Source: an uncultured Acidobacteriota bacterium (GTDB lineage: Bacteria; Acidobacteriota; Polarisedimenticolia; Polarisedimenticolales; JAIQFR01). From it: 46,572 bases of DNA. The position numbers and the translations under genes are program-made. The stretch covers positions 1 to 46,572 of the forward strand of contig CALMJU010000018.1 in assembly GCA_937864465.1 (NCBI GenBank), given 5' to 3'. Positions 18,452 through 26,505 of this stretch are shown piece by piece (position 1 is the first letter of the stretch; each line of letters starts with the position of its first letter). The notes under the pieces were generated by a model. The model did no database searches. It was not told where the DNA came from and saw only the letters and a list, made by a program, of their open reading frames with translations.

Positions 18452-19509
18452 AAGGCTGGCTGTCGTTCCACCCCGTCGACACGGGGTTCTTCGACGACAC
18501 GATCGGGCCGCTCGTGGCCGGGAGCAAGATCAACCCGGAGGGGTTCGTCGCGGAAGCCGTCCGGCTGCGAAAGGTCGCGTGGCAGGCGCGCCGCTTCACC
18601 CGCGCGCTCGAGACCGCGCTCTCCGCGGCCGCGCCGCCCGAACCCGACCGCGGGGCCGACCTGTGGACGCGGATCCGGTGGACGCTCGACCGTTTCGACT
18701 TCCGGCCGGAGGAGGTCTCCCGCCTGGCGTCCCGGTGCGTGGAGCCCGACCTCCACCTCTTCGGCCGCCCGTTCCTCGTGGCGGAGTCCTCGGCCGCGAA
18801 GGTGGCGGAGACGGTCGAGCGCTACGTCTCCGCCGCGTCCGCCGACGACGTCGAATCCCTCGCGAGGGAGCAGCTCGCCCGGCTCGACCCCGAGCTCGGG
18901 AAGCACCTGGTCCCCGAGGACGGCCCCGATCCCTCCCCCGACCTCATGCACAGGTCGGATCTGCTGGCCGACCTCACGGCGATCCGGGACCTCGCGGAAG
19001 CGGCGAGGCGGGGCATGCCGTGGGGAAGGGGAGAGGCCGCCGGCAGGCCGGCGGCCGAGGTGCTGCGGGAGGAAGGCGCCCTCCGGGCGGTCCGCCTCCA
19101 CGCGAGGGTCGTCCCCTTCTGGCTCGCCCGCGACGTCGACGGCCTCGACACGATCTGCCGCGCCGCCGGGATTTCCCCTCCCGAGTCCCTGGTGCCCGCG
19201 AGGAGGATCCTCCCGGGCCCGTGCGAGGAGTTTCCCGGATTCGGCGAGTCGCTCGGCGTCGAGATCTCCCGCCCGAACCAGGTGGGGGCCTTCGTGGCCC
19301 CGGAGGACGTGCCCGACCTGATCGGCTTCCTGGCGGACGCGGGGGCGCGGATCATCCGGGTCGCAGCCCGGCAAGCGGAGGGGCCGGCCTGCACCGCACT
19401 CCTGCGCAAGATCCGGGAGTGCGCCACCTACGCGGCGGGTCGCGGCTTCGGCTATCTGGAGGCCTCGGGAATCCTGCCGCCGGACCTTTCGGAGGCGGGC
19501 CAGGCGTAG
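18448..19509 (+). CDS. Conserved-looking protein of unknown function, coupled to the sirtuin
   Basis: A 353-residue protein I do not recognise. It begins [19 protein letters not shown] and has no signal peptide or membrane helix. Composition is mixed alpha/beta with an acidic middle (residues about 125-190) and a C-terminal part containing [20 protein letters not shown] and [20 protein letters not shown]. There is no motif for a known enzyme. Codon use and GC match its neighbours. The ATG overlaps the sirtuin stop by four bases (ATGA), so the two are translated together; a substrate, a partner, or an independent role are all possible. It runs convergently into the CDF gene with a 15-base gap. 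Confidence 0.8.
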   Translation: MKGWLSFHPVDTGFFDDTIGPLVAGSKINPEGFVAEAVRLRKVAWQARRFTRALETALSAAAPPEPDRGADLWTRIRWTLDRFDFRPEEVSRLASRCVEPDLHLFGRPFLVAESSAAKVAETVERYVSAASADDVESLAREQLARLDPELGKHLVPEDGPDPSPDLMHRSDLLADLTAIRDLAEAARRGMPWGRGEAAGRPAAEVLREEGALRAVRLHARVVPFWLARDVDGLDTICRAAGISPPESLVPARRILPGPCEEFPGFGESLGVEISRPNQVGAFVAPEDVPDLIGFLADAGARIIRVAARQAEGPACTALLRKIRECATYAAGRGFGYLEASGILPPDLSEAGQA

Positions 19510-19524
19510 CGCCCCGGGCGCGGC

Positions 19525-20970
19525 TCAGTCCTCCCCGCGGCCCGCGTGTCGCGGGCTGCCGAGCGGCTCGGCATGCACCGACACCCTCGCGAGGTCCGGC
19601 GCGGCCTGCCGGAACGCCCGCTCGAGCCGCTCGGTGAGGGCGTGGACGTCCGCGAGCGAGGTTTCGGCGGGCACGGAGCAGTGGCACGAGAGGTAGACGC
19701 CCGCGGGTGTCTCTGCGAGATGGAGGTCGTGCAGCGCGTGATCCCCGACGATCGGCCGCGCCGCCTCGTGGATGCGCCGCTCGATGTCCCGCCTCCGTTC
19801 CTCTCCCAGCGACTCCGCGACCGTCGCCCTCTCGTCGTGCTGCTCGAGATGGATGTCGGCGCGCCGGATCTCCGGAACCTCCGAGAGGATGCGCGCCTCC
19901 ACGCGGTCCGCGATCGTGTGCCCCTCGGCCAGCGTCAGATCGCCGGGGAGCTCGAGGTGCAGATCCGCCTGTGTTCCGCCCCCGGCCTCCCGGAGCGTGA
20001 TGTTGTGAGCGTGGACCCCTTCCATCGCGACGGCCGTAGCGACCCGTTGCCGCAGGCTCTCCGCCCCTTCGTGCGAGGCCACGAGGGCGACCGTGACGAC
20101 TGCGCCGGTTTCGAACGCCTCCCGCAACCGGGCCCGCGCCTGGTCCGCGATCCGCTCCCCCTCCGCCAGCGGCAGGCCGCGCCGGAGCGTCAGCTCCACG
20201 TCCGCCAGGATCCGGTCGCCGGATTGCCGGACCCGGGCGCGAGGCGGTTTCTCGAGCCCCTCGAGCCCCCGGAGCGCCCGCTCGACCGATGCGGCCGCCC
20301 ACTCGGGGGCGCGATCGAGGAGCATGTCCGCGGCACGCCTTCCGAGCTGCCAGGAGAGGACGAGCACGATCACGGCGACCAAGCTCGCGGCGATCGGGTC
20401 CGCGAGGAACAGCCACTCGATGCCGGTCTCGCGGGCGACGACGACACCGAAGAGCCCCGCGATCACGACCGCCGACGAGAAGATGTCCGTGCTGAAGTGG
20501 AGAGCGTCCGCCTCGAGCGCCTGGCTCCCGCTTCGCACGGCGACCCGCTTCAGGTCCCGGGACCGGACGATGTCCACCGCGATCGAGATCGCCATGACCG
20601 CGAACGCCGCGATCGAAGGCTCGACCTCGGGCCCGCCGCCGAGCACCCGGCGCGCGGCCTCGTAGAGGATCCAGAGGGAGGTCAGGACCAGCAGGAGCGT
20701 CTCCCCCAGCGCGGTGAGGTGCTCGATCTTGCCGTGGCCGTACGGATGGTCCTCGTCGGGGGGCTTCGCCGAGGTCCGCACCGCGAACCAGGTCATCCCG
20801 GCGGCCGCGAGGTCGAGCGCCGAGTGGGCCGCCTCGGCCATGAGGCCGAGCGACCCGGTGGCCAGGCCCGCCGCGAGCTTGAGCGCCGTGAGCAGGAACC
20901 CGGAGCCGACCGACCGGGCGGCCGCCCGCCGCTTCTCGAGGATGATCGCCCCCCGCTCCGCCTCGCCCAT
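19525..20970 (-). CDS. Cation diffusion facilitator with extended cytosolic region
   Basis: A 481-residue metal exporter of the CDF family (usually zinc, cobalt, iron or manganese by proton antiport). Six helices span about residues 20-210. Metal-site signatures are AEAAHSALDLAA in helix 2 and ADALHFSTDIFSS in helix 5, giving the HxxxD pairs; HPYGHGKIEHL is the conserved cytosolic loop. After the membrane part the family usually has one dimerisation domain of about 80 residues, but here about 270 residues follow, in what look like three consecutive copies (each with a GERIAD-, GHTIAD- or ALTERL-type helix). ATG at 20968-20970. Confidence 0.92.
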   Translation of the reverse strand: MGEAERGAIILEKRRAAARSVGSGFLLTALKLAAGLATGSLGLMAEAAHSALDLAAAGMTWFAVRTSAKPPDEDHPYGHGKIEHLTALGETLLLVLTSLWILYEAARRVLGGGPEVEPSIAAFAVMAISIAVDIVRSRDLKRVAVRSGSQALEADALHFSTDIFSSAVVIAGLFGVVVARETGIEWLFLADPIAASLVAVIVLVLSWQLGRRAADMLLDRAPEWAAASVERALRGLEGLEKPPRARVRQSGDRILADVELTLRRGLPLAEGERIADQARARLREAFETGAVVTVALVASHEGAESLRQRVATAVAMEGVHAHNITLREAGGGTQADLHLELPGDLTLAEGHTIADRVEARILSEVPEIRRADIHLEQHDERATVAESLGEERRRDIERRIHEAARPIVGDHALHDLHLAETPAGVYLSCHCSVPAETSLADVHALTERLERAFRQAAPDLARVSVHAEPLGSPRHAGRGED

Positions 20971-21034
20971 GCGGCACCCCGCGCCTTTGTATCACACGGC
21001 GCGAACGATCGCGCCCCGCCCGTGGCCTTCGGCT

Positions 21035-21063
21035 TTGACCCGAGCGGCTCCCGATGCCAGAAT
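21035..21063 (+). promoter_or_regulatory. Sigma-70-type promoter of the GIY-YIG gene
   Basis: TTGACC (21035-21040), a 17-base spacer and CAGAAT (21058-21063). Transcription would start near 21070, downstream of the in-frame ATG at 21068, which favours the ATG at 21110 as the real start. Confidence 0.5.
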
Positions 21064-21109
21064 CGGAATGCGTCGGCGGGCGGATCCGCGCCGCCGTCGC
21101 GGGGCCGTC

Positions 21110-22513
21110 ATGACGCACCCCCGCCGTCCCGTTTCCCTTCCGGCAGAGCGCGCGGTGCGGCGCCTGCGCGGAGTGTCCGTGCCCCTGTCGAGCGTGCGGC
21201 TCGCCCAGGACGTGCTCGCCGTGCGCCCGCCCGACGAGGGAACCGCCCGGAAGATCCTGGAGGCGGCGTTCGGCGGCGATCCGCGCCTCGTCGCCGGGGA
21301 GGACGGGTGGACGCTCTCGGAGCCGGCCCGGGAGGCGTCCGACGGGAGCTCCGAGGCACCGCTCGTCCTGCTCCTCGTCACCGGCAGACGCCCCGCCCCG
21401 CGCGCTTCCTTCGAGCCGGCGACCGTCGCTGCGATCCGGATCGAGGGCGGAGAGGTCTCCGCCGCCTGCGGAGGGGACATCGCGCCGGGACGCCTCGGCG
21501 ACGACCTGCGCGAGGCGGTGCGCGAGGCGCTCCGCGGCGCCGTTCCCCTGATCCACGACCCGCCGGGAGCGCTCGTCGCCCTCGAGCGATGGCTCGACGA
21601 GCCCCTCGACGCGCCAATCTCGCTCCGGAGGCTCGCGCAGGCGAGGCTCGGGATGGCCGCCGGCCGGGAGTTCGAGGCGCTCGCGGCCCGGCTCGGCCTC
21701 TCGTGGCGGAGCTCGGAGGACCCGCTCGACGCCGCGGAGGTGCTCGCGCGGGCCCTCGAAGCGCTGCGGCGCCCGGGGGAGACCCTCGAGTCCCTCCGGG
21801 CCGCCTCGCTCGGCCCTCCTCCCGTCGACTGGTCCCGCTTCGCCTTCGATCGCGCGTTCCTCCGCGAGATCCCGGCGGCGCCGGGAACGTACCGGTTCCT
21901 CGACGCGGAGGGGAAGCTGCTCTACGTCGGGAGATCCAGCAACCTGCGCGAGCGGATCTCCTCGTACTTCCGCGCGGGCGCGGGGCGCTCCGCCCGCGTG
22001 CGCTCCCTGCTGGAAGCGCTGCACCGGATCGAGGTCGATCCCCTGTCCTCGGACCTCGAGGCGATGCTGCGTGAGGCGGCGGCGATCCGGCGGAAGCGGC
22101 CGCAGCGGAACGTCCAGCGAACGATTCGCCCTCGCGGGGGGCGCCGGGGGAGGCTCCGGTCGATCCTCGTCCTCGAGCCCGCCGCGCCCCCGTACGCCCT
22201 GCGCGCTTACCTCCTACGGGACGGCCGCCTGGTCGACCGGGTCGCCATCGGTCCCCGCGGGGGGGGCCTCAAGCGGATCGAGCGCGCCCTCGAGAGCCAC
22301 TTCTTCTCCGGCGACCCCGGTCCCATGCCCCTCCCCGGGCCGGACGTCGACGTCGAGATCGTCGCGCGATGGCTCGCCCGGAACCGAGACCGCGCCGTCG
22401 CCTTCGACCCGACACACCTCCGGACCTCCCGGGAGGTGATCGCAAGGCTCCGGCTCTTTCTCGACCGGGGAGACCTGTTCGAACCGGACGGCACCCCCAC
22501 GACCGTCCGCTGA
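21110..22513 (+). CDS. UvrC-type GIY-YIG nuclease fused to a degenerate DnaQ-like domain
   Basis: A 467-residue protein. Residues about 254-340 are a UvrC N-terminal GIY-YIG nuclease domain: GTY (259-261), YVG (272-274), R282 in NLRERISSYF, the acidic helix LEAMLREAAAI with E317, and the closing PQRN. Residues about 80-225 align in order with a DnaQ 3'-5' exonuclease, but the motif normally read as DLETTG is LLLVTGRR, so the catalytic Asp and Glu are both leucine (L87, L89). A short N-terminal DNA-binding-like helix region precedes it and an unassigned 130-residue tail follows. The family form with both domains intact is known in many bacteria. ATG 21110 preferred; ATG 21068 is an alternative. 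No UvrC endonuclease V-like half is present. Confidence 0.85.
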   Translation: MTHPRRPVSLPAERAVRRLRGVSVPLSSVRLAQDVLAVRPPDEGTARKILEAAFGGDPRLVAGEDGWTLSEPAREASDGSSEAPLVLLLVTGRRPAPRASFEPATVAAIRIEGGEVSAACGGDIAPGRLGDDLREAVREALRGAVPLIHDPPGALVALERWLDEPLDAPISLRRLAQARLGMAAGREFEALAARLGLSWRSSEDPLDAAEVLARALEALRRPGETLESLRAASLGPPPVDWSRFAFDRAFLREIPAAPGTYRFLDAEGKLLYVGRSSNLRERISSYFRAGAGRSARVRSLLEALHRIEVDPLSSDLEAMLREAAAIRRKRPQRNVQRTIRPRGGRRGRLRSILVLEPAAPPYALRAYLLRDGRLVDRVAIGPRGGGLKRIERALESHFFSGDPGPMPLPGPDVDVEIVARWLARNRDRAVAFDPTHLRTSREVIARLRLFLDRGDLFEPDGTPTTVR

Positions 22514-22541
22514 CGTCGCGAGGACCCGCTCCCGGGGCTGG

Positions 22542-22547
22542 TATACT
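22542..22547 (+). promoter_or_regulatory. Possible extended -10 element of the CorC-like gene
   Basis: gcTGGTATACT: TATACT matches five of six consensus positions and has the TG one base upstream typical of extended -10 promoters. Transcription would start about 35 bases before the ATG at 22590. Confidence 0.45.
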
Positions 22548-22589
22548 GGCGCGACCCCGCGGGCGCGCGGCGCTCCGCGAGGACAGACC

Positions 22590-23903
22590 ATGACGGCACT
22601 GTTCATTCTCTTCGCACTCGGGCTGGTCCTCCTCAACGCGTTCTTCGTCGCGACCGAGTTCGCGATCGTGAAGGTGCGGGACACCCGGATCGAGGAGCTG
22701 GTCGAGCGCGGCGTGAAGCGGGCCCAGGCGGTCCGCGCCGTCCTCCGGGACCTGAACGCGTATCTCTCGGCGTGCCAGCTCGGCGTGACGCTGGCGTCCC
22801 TGGGCCTGGGGTGGCTCGGGGAGCCCGCCTTTGCGGCCCTCGTCGAGCCGGTCCTGGCCCGGAGCGGCGTCGCGAGCCCCGCCGCCGTGCGCTCGGTGTC
22901 GCTGACCTTCGCCTTCCTCACGATCACGTTCCTCCACGTCGTGCTCGGAGAGCTTGCCCCGAAGACGCTCGCGATCCGCCGGGCTGAGGGGGTGGCGCTC
23001 TTCGTCTCGTGGCCGATCCGCGCCTTCCACGCGGCGTTCTATCCTCTGATCTGGGTCCTCAACGAGGCGGCCAATCTGGCGATCCGCGGGCTCGGCCTCT
23101 CGCCGCTCCCGCAGAAGGACGAGGCGCACAGTGAGGAGGAGCTGCGGCTCATCCTCGCGGGGAGCCACCGCTCGGGCGCGATCTCGGCCACGCACGCGAG
23201 GCTCCTCGAGAACGCGCTCGACTTCGCCGACCGCTCGGTACGGCAGATCATGGTGCCGCGCGGAGACATCGTGTTCCTGGACGCCAACCGCCCGTACGCC
23301 GAGAACCTCGCCGCCGCCCGGGAGGGGGTGCACACGCGCTACCCGCTCTGCGACGGCGACGTCGACCGGGTCGTCGGAGTCCTCAACATCAAGGACCTCT
23401 TCCTGGTTCCCGAGCGGGGGGCGCGGTCGGAGGACCTGAGGGCGATCGCGCGGGAGGCCTTGTTCATCCCGGAGTCCCTCCGGCTCGAGCGCGCGCTCGC
23501 GCTCTTCCAGAAGAGCCATCTGCACATGGCGATCGTCCTCGACGAGTACGGCGGGACGTCGGGGATCGTCACCCTCGAGGACGTCGTCGAGGAGCTGACC
23601 GGAGAGATCCAGGACGAGTTCGACCAGGAGCCCCCCAAGGTGATCGCGCTCGGCGAAGGGCGGTACTCGGTGGACGCGGCGCTCTCCGTGGACGAGATCG
23701 AGGAGAAGCTCGGGATCCCGGAGGAGCTCGCGCCGGAGGGGGTGGACACGATCGGGGGCCTGGCGTTCGACCGCCTCGGCCGCATCGCCCGGGTCGGCGA
23801 CACGGTCGAGATCGGCGACCGGAGGATCGAGGTCGCGCGCGTGCGCGGCCGCCGGATCCTGCGGCTGCTCGTGTACCCGCCGGCGCCGCGCCGGGACGGT
23901 TGA
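22590..23903 (+). CDS. CNNM/CorC-HlyC family membrane protein with CBS domains
   Basis: A 437-residue inner-membrane protein. Residues 1-190 form a DUF21/CNNM transmembrane domain with four hydrophobic segments and the signature ATEFAIVKVR and HVVLGELAPKTLAIRR. Residues about 205-335 hold a CBS pair, with VLDEYGGTSGIVTLEDVVEE at its end. The last 90 residues form the CorC_HlyC FAD-binding-like domain (GLAFDRLGRIARVGDTVEIG). Members are implicated in magnesium or cobalt efflux and ion homeostasis. ATG has a GAGGA about nine bases upstream. It is an apparently complete, ordinary family member. Confidence 0.93.
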   Translation: MTALFILFALGLVLLNAFFVATEFAIVKVRDTRIEELVERGVKRAQAVRAVLRDLNAYLSACQLGVTLASLGLGWLGEPAFAALVEPVLARSGVASPAAVRSVSLTFAFLTITFLHVVLGELAPKTLAIRRAEGVALFVSWPIRAFHAAFYPLIWVLNEAANLAIRGLGLSPLPQKDEAHSEEELRLILAGSHRSGAISATHARLLENALDFADRSVRQIMVPRGDIVFLDANRPYAENLAAAREGVHTRYPLCDGDVDRVVGVLNIKDLFLVPERGARSEDLRAIAREALFIPESLRLERALALFQKSHLHMAIVLDEYGGTSGIVTLEDVVEELTGEIQDEFDQEPPKVIALGEGRYSVDAALSVDEIEEKLGIPEELAPEGVDTIGGLAFDRLGRIARVGDTVEIGDRRIEVARVRGRRILRLLVYPPAPRRDG

Positions 23904-23949
23904 CGGACCGGGCGCCCGCGCGGAACATCGGACGTCCGAGGAGGCCGCC

Positions 23950-24435
23950 ATGGACCTGATCCCCGTTCCGATCGAGAAGCCCGAAGACCTCAACTTCGTC
24001 CTCGGCCATTCCCACTTCATCAAGACGGTCGAGGACCTCCACGAGGCGATGGCGTCGACCGTTCCGGCGGCGAGGTGGGGGCTCGCCTTCTGCGAGGCCT
24101 CGGGACCGTGCCTCGTCCGCGTCGAGGGGAACGACGAGCGTCTCCGGAGCTTGGCGGCGTCGAACGCGGCGCGGATCGGCGCCGGGCACTCGTTTCTCCT
24201 GTTCCTCGAGAACGCCTACCCGGTGAACGTCCTCAACACGCTGAAGTCCGTTCCCGAGGTCTGCCGGATCTTCTGCGCGACGGCCAATCCGACGACCGTG
24301 ATCGTCGCGGAGCACGGCGGCGGGCGCGCGATCCTCGGGGTCGTCGACGGGTCCTCCCCGAGGGGCGTCGAGGGCGCCTCGGAGCGCGCGGCCCGCATCG
24401 ATCTGCTGCGGAAGATCGGGTACAAGCTGGCGTGA
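23950..24435 (+). CDS. Adenosine-specific kinase family protein (PF04008)
   Basis: A 161-residue cytosolic protein that matches the small family named after an archaeal protein reported to bind adenosine. Typical patterns are LNFVLGHSHFIKTVEDLHEA, GLAFCEASGPCLVRVEGND, and NPTTVIVAEHGGGRAILGVVDG. Real activity of this family remains weakly established; I follow the family name. ATG with GAGGAGG just upstream. It is the last plus-strand gene before a convergent purine permease, so nucleoside/nucleobase handling may be shared, though the two genes are in different transcripts. Confidence 0.88.
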   Translation: MDLIPVPIEKPEDLNFVLGHSHFIKTVEDLHEAMASTVPAARWGLAFCEASGPCLVRVEGNDERLRSLAASNAARIGAGHSFLLFLENAYPVNVLNTLKSVPEVCRIFCATANPTTVIVAEHGGGRAILGVVDGSSPRGVEGASERAARIDLLRKIGYKLA

Positions 24436-24451
24436 CGGGCCGCGAGGGAAG

Positions 24452-24470
24452 GCCCCGGGCGGCGCGGGGC
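24452..24470. terminator. GC hairpin between convergent genes
   Basis: GCCCCG (24452-24457) and CGGGGC (24465-24470) can form a six-base stem with a seven-base loop, in the 39-base gap between the two convergent genes. No T-tract follows on either strand, so this is a weak terminator candidate. Confidence 0.35.
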
Positions 24471-24474
24471 GGGC

Positions 24475-25806
24475 TCACTTCAGGAGCGCGAACCGGAGCA
24501 CGAACAGGAGCCCCAAGACGTAGACGAGCGCGGACGCCTCGCGCGGCCGGCCGGTGAGCAGCTTCAGGGCCGGGTACGACACGAAGCCGAAGGCGATCCC
24601 GTCGGCGATCGACCAGCTGAACGGGATCCCCGCGATCACGAGGAAGGCCGGGAAGGACTCGGTCGCGTCCTTCCAGTCGATCCGCAGGAGGTTCCCGGCC
24701 ATCAGGCTCCCGACCACGATCAGCGCGGGCGCCGTCAGCGGCTGGAGCACGTTGCCTCCGTCGACCGGCACTCCGCCTCCCACCATCCGGACGAGCGGGG
24801 CGGTGAACAGCGCCGCCAGGAACAGCCCGCCGGTCACGACGTTCGCGAGGCCGGTGCGCGCGCCGGCTTCGACTCCCGTCGCGCTCTCGACGTAGGCGGT
24901 CACGGTCGAGGTCCCGAGAAGGGATCCGAGGACCGTCCCCGAGGAGTCCGCCATCAGCGCGCGCGTCGCGCGCGGGAGCCTCCCCTCCCGGAGAAAGCCT
25001 CCCTGCTCCCCGATCCCGATGAGCGTGCCGATCGCGTCGAAGACCGCCATGAACAGGAACAGGACGACGACCGGGACCATCTCCGGGTCCGCGAGCGCCC
25101 GGAGGTCGAGCTGCAGGAAGGTGGGCGCGAGCGACGGCGGCATCTCGAAGAACCCTTCCCAGCGCACGAGCCCCGCCGCCCACGCCAGCGCCGTGGAGAC
25201 CGCCATCCCGAGCAGGATCGCCCCGCGGACCCGGCGCGCCATCAGGGCGACCGTGACCGCCAGTCCGGCCCACGCCACGAGCGTCGCCGGCCGTGTGACG
25301 CTCCCGAGGTGGACGATCCCGCCTCCCGCCGGCCGCTCGACGATCCCTGCGTTGACCAGGCCGATGAAGGCGATGAAGAACCCGATCCCCGCGGCGATCG
25401 CGTGCTTGAGCGACGCCGGGACGGCGTCGATGACCATCTCGCGCACCCGCAGGAAGGTGAGCAGGAAGAACGCGACCCCCGAGACGAACACCGCCGCGAG
25501 CACCGCCTGCCAGGGAACGCCCATCCCCACGACGACGCCGAGGAAGAAGAAGTTCTCCCCCATGGCCGGGGCCATCGCGATCGGATAGTTCGCGGCGAGG
25601 CCCATGACCCAGGTCGCGACCGCCGCGGAGAGGCAGGTGGCGGTCAGCACGGACCCGAAGTCCATCCCCGCCTGCGAGAGGACGGCGGGGTTGACGAAGA
25701 CGATGTACGCCATCGTCATGAAGGTGGTCGCCCCGCCGAGGACCTCGGCCCGGACGGTCGTGCCCGCCTCGCGGAGCCGGAACCACCTTTCGAGCACGGC
25801 GCTCAC
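24475..25806 (-). CDS. NCS2/AzgA-type purine permease
   Basis: A 443-residue permease with 12-14 hydrophobic segments, probably importing hypoxanthine, adenine or guanine by proton symport. AzgA-branch patterns are visible: RAEVLGGATTFMTMAYIVFV at the first helix, ANYPIAMAPAMGENFFF, LFLFMAVFDAIGTLIG and GTSTVTAYVESATGVEAGARTG. The start is GTG at 25804-25806. A -10-like TACAAT ends only nine bases before it, so the mRNA may be almost leaderless. Adjacent, convergent adenosine-family gene gives modest support for purine salvage. Confidence 0.92.
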   Translation of the reverse strand: MSAVLERWFRLREAGTTVRAEVLGGATTFMTMAYIVFVNPAVLSQAGMDFGSVLTATCLSAAVATWVMGLAANYPIAMAPAMGENFFFLGVVVGMGVPWQAVLAAVFVSGVAFFLLTFLRVREMVIDAVPASLKHAIAAGIGFFIAFIGLVNAGIVERPAGGGIVHLGSVTRPATLVAWAGLAVTVALMARRVRGAILLGMAVSTALAWAAGLVRWEGFFEMPPSLAPTFLQLDLRALADPEMVPVVVLFLFMAVFDAIGTLIGIGEQGGFLREGRLPRATRALMADSSGTVLGSLLGTSTVTAYVESATGVEAGARTGLANVVTGGLFLAALFTAPLVRMVGGGVPVDGGNVLQPLTAPALIVVGSLMAGNLLRIDWKDATESFPAFLVIAGIPFSWSIADGIAFGFVSYPALKLLTGRPREASALVYVLGLLFVLRFALLK

Positions 25807-25815
25807 CCCGGGTCG

Positions 25816-25821
25816 ATTGTA
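25816..25821 (-). promoter_or_regulatory. Possible -10 element of the purine permease gene
   Basis: The minus strand reads GTTACAATCG; TACAAT matches five of six consensus positions. It ends nine bases before the GTG start, too close for a ribosome binding site in the transcript. Confidence 0.35.
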
Positions 25822-25851
25822 ACGCCGCTCCCCGAGGCCGGGACCGGACGG

Positions 25852-26433
25852 CTACGGCCGGGCCCCGGCCAGCCCGAGATCGTCCGCGATGCCGCGCAGC
25901 GCGTCCAGCACGAAGGCGATGTGCTCGTCGAGGTCCATTCCCACGAGCGCCGAGCCCTCGACGATCTCGGCCCGGCTCACGGCCCTCGCGAACGCCTTGT
26001 CCTTCATCCGCCTCCGGACCGACGGGACCTCGAGATCGAGGATCGACTTCGAAGGCGTGACGAGCGCGCATGCCGCGAGGAACCCGCACAGCTCGTCGCA
26101 GGCGAAGAGCGTCTTCTCGAGCGCGGTCTCGCGCGTCACTCCGGTGTGCGACGCGTGCGATAGGACGGCGCGCCGGAACCACTCCGGGTACCCGCGCTCC
26201 GCGAGGATCTCCGCCCCCCGGAACGGGTGGTTCTCGGCGTCCGGCCAGCGCTCGTAATCGAAATCGTGGAGGAGCCCCACGAGCCCCCACGCATGCTCAT
26301 CCTCCCCGAGGCGCCGCGCGTGGGCCCGGAGCGCGGCCTCGACCGACCGGGCGTGCTTGAGGAGCCCCGGAGCCTTCGTGTGCTCCATGAGCAGCGCCAT
26401 CCCCTCGTCCCGCGTCGGAAGCTTCGGGTCCAT
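25852..26433 (-). CDS. HD-domain phosphohydrolase
   Basis: A 193-residue metal-dependent hydrolase of the HD superfamily. The motif runs H27 (LLKHARSVE), then HD at 56-57 in LLHDFDYERWP, then histidines in LSHASH and an aspartate in ACDEL. Similar small HD proteins act on nucleotides or other phosphoesters; the substrate is not predictable. ATG with a strong GGAGGAGGGGAG ribosome binding site. It is 45 bases upstream of the purine permease on the same strand, beyond that gene's suggested promoter. Confidence 0.88.
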   Translation of the reverse strand: MDPKLPTRDEGMALLMEHTKAPGLLKHARSVEAALRAHARRLGEDEHAWGLVGLLHDFDYERWPDAENHPFRGAEILAERGYPEWFRRAVLSHASHTGVTRETALEKTLFACDELCGFLAACALVTPSKSILDLEVPSVRRRMKDKAFARAVSRAEIVEGSALVGMDLDEHIAFVLDALRGIADDLGLAGARP

Positions 26434-26466
26434 CTCCCCTCCTCCCGGGAAGACCGGGGGAGCCGG

Positions 26467-26503
26467 CCTCGGGGCCGCGGGGCGGGACCCCGCGGCCCCG
26501 AGG
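26467..26503 (-). terminator. Perfect 16-bp GC hairpin after the M16 peptidase gene
   Basis: cctcggggccgcgggg (26467-26482) and its exact complement (26488-26503) flank a five-base loop, two bases beyond the M16 stop. The stem is almost all GC and has no T-tract; it may stop transcription or protect the mRNA 3' end. Confidence 0.6.
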
Positions 26504-26505
26504 GA

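Noticed and set aside
21068-21109. A longer N-terminus of the GIY-YIG protein from ATG 21068
   Set aside because: It would add a run of arginines, and the promoter at 21035-21063 would start transcription at or after that ATG.
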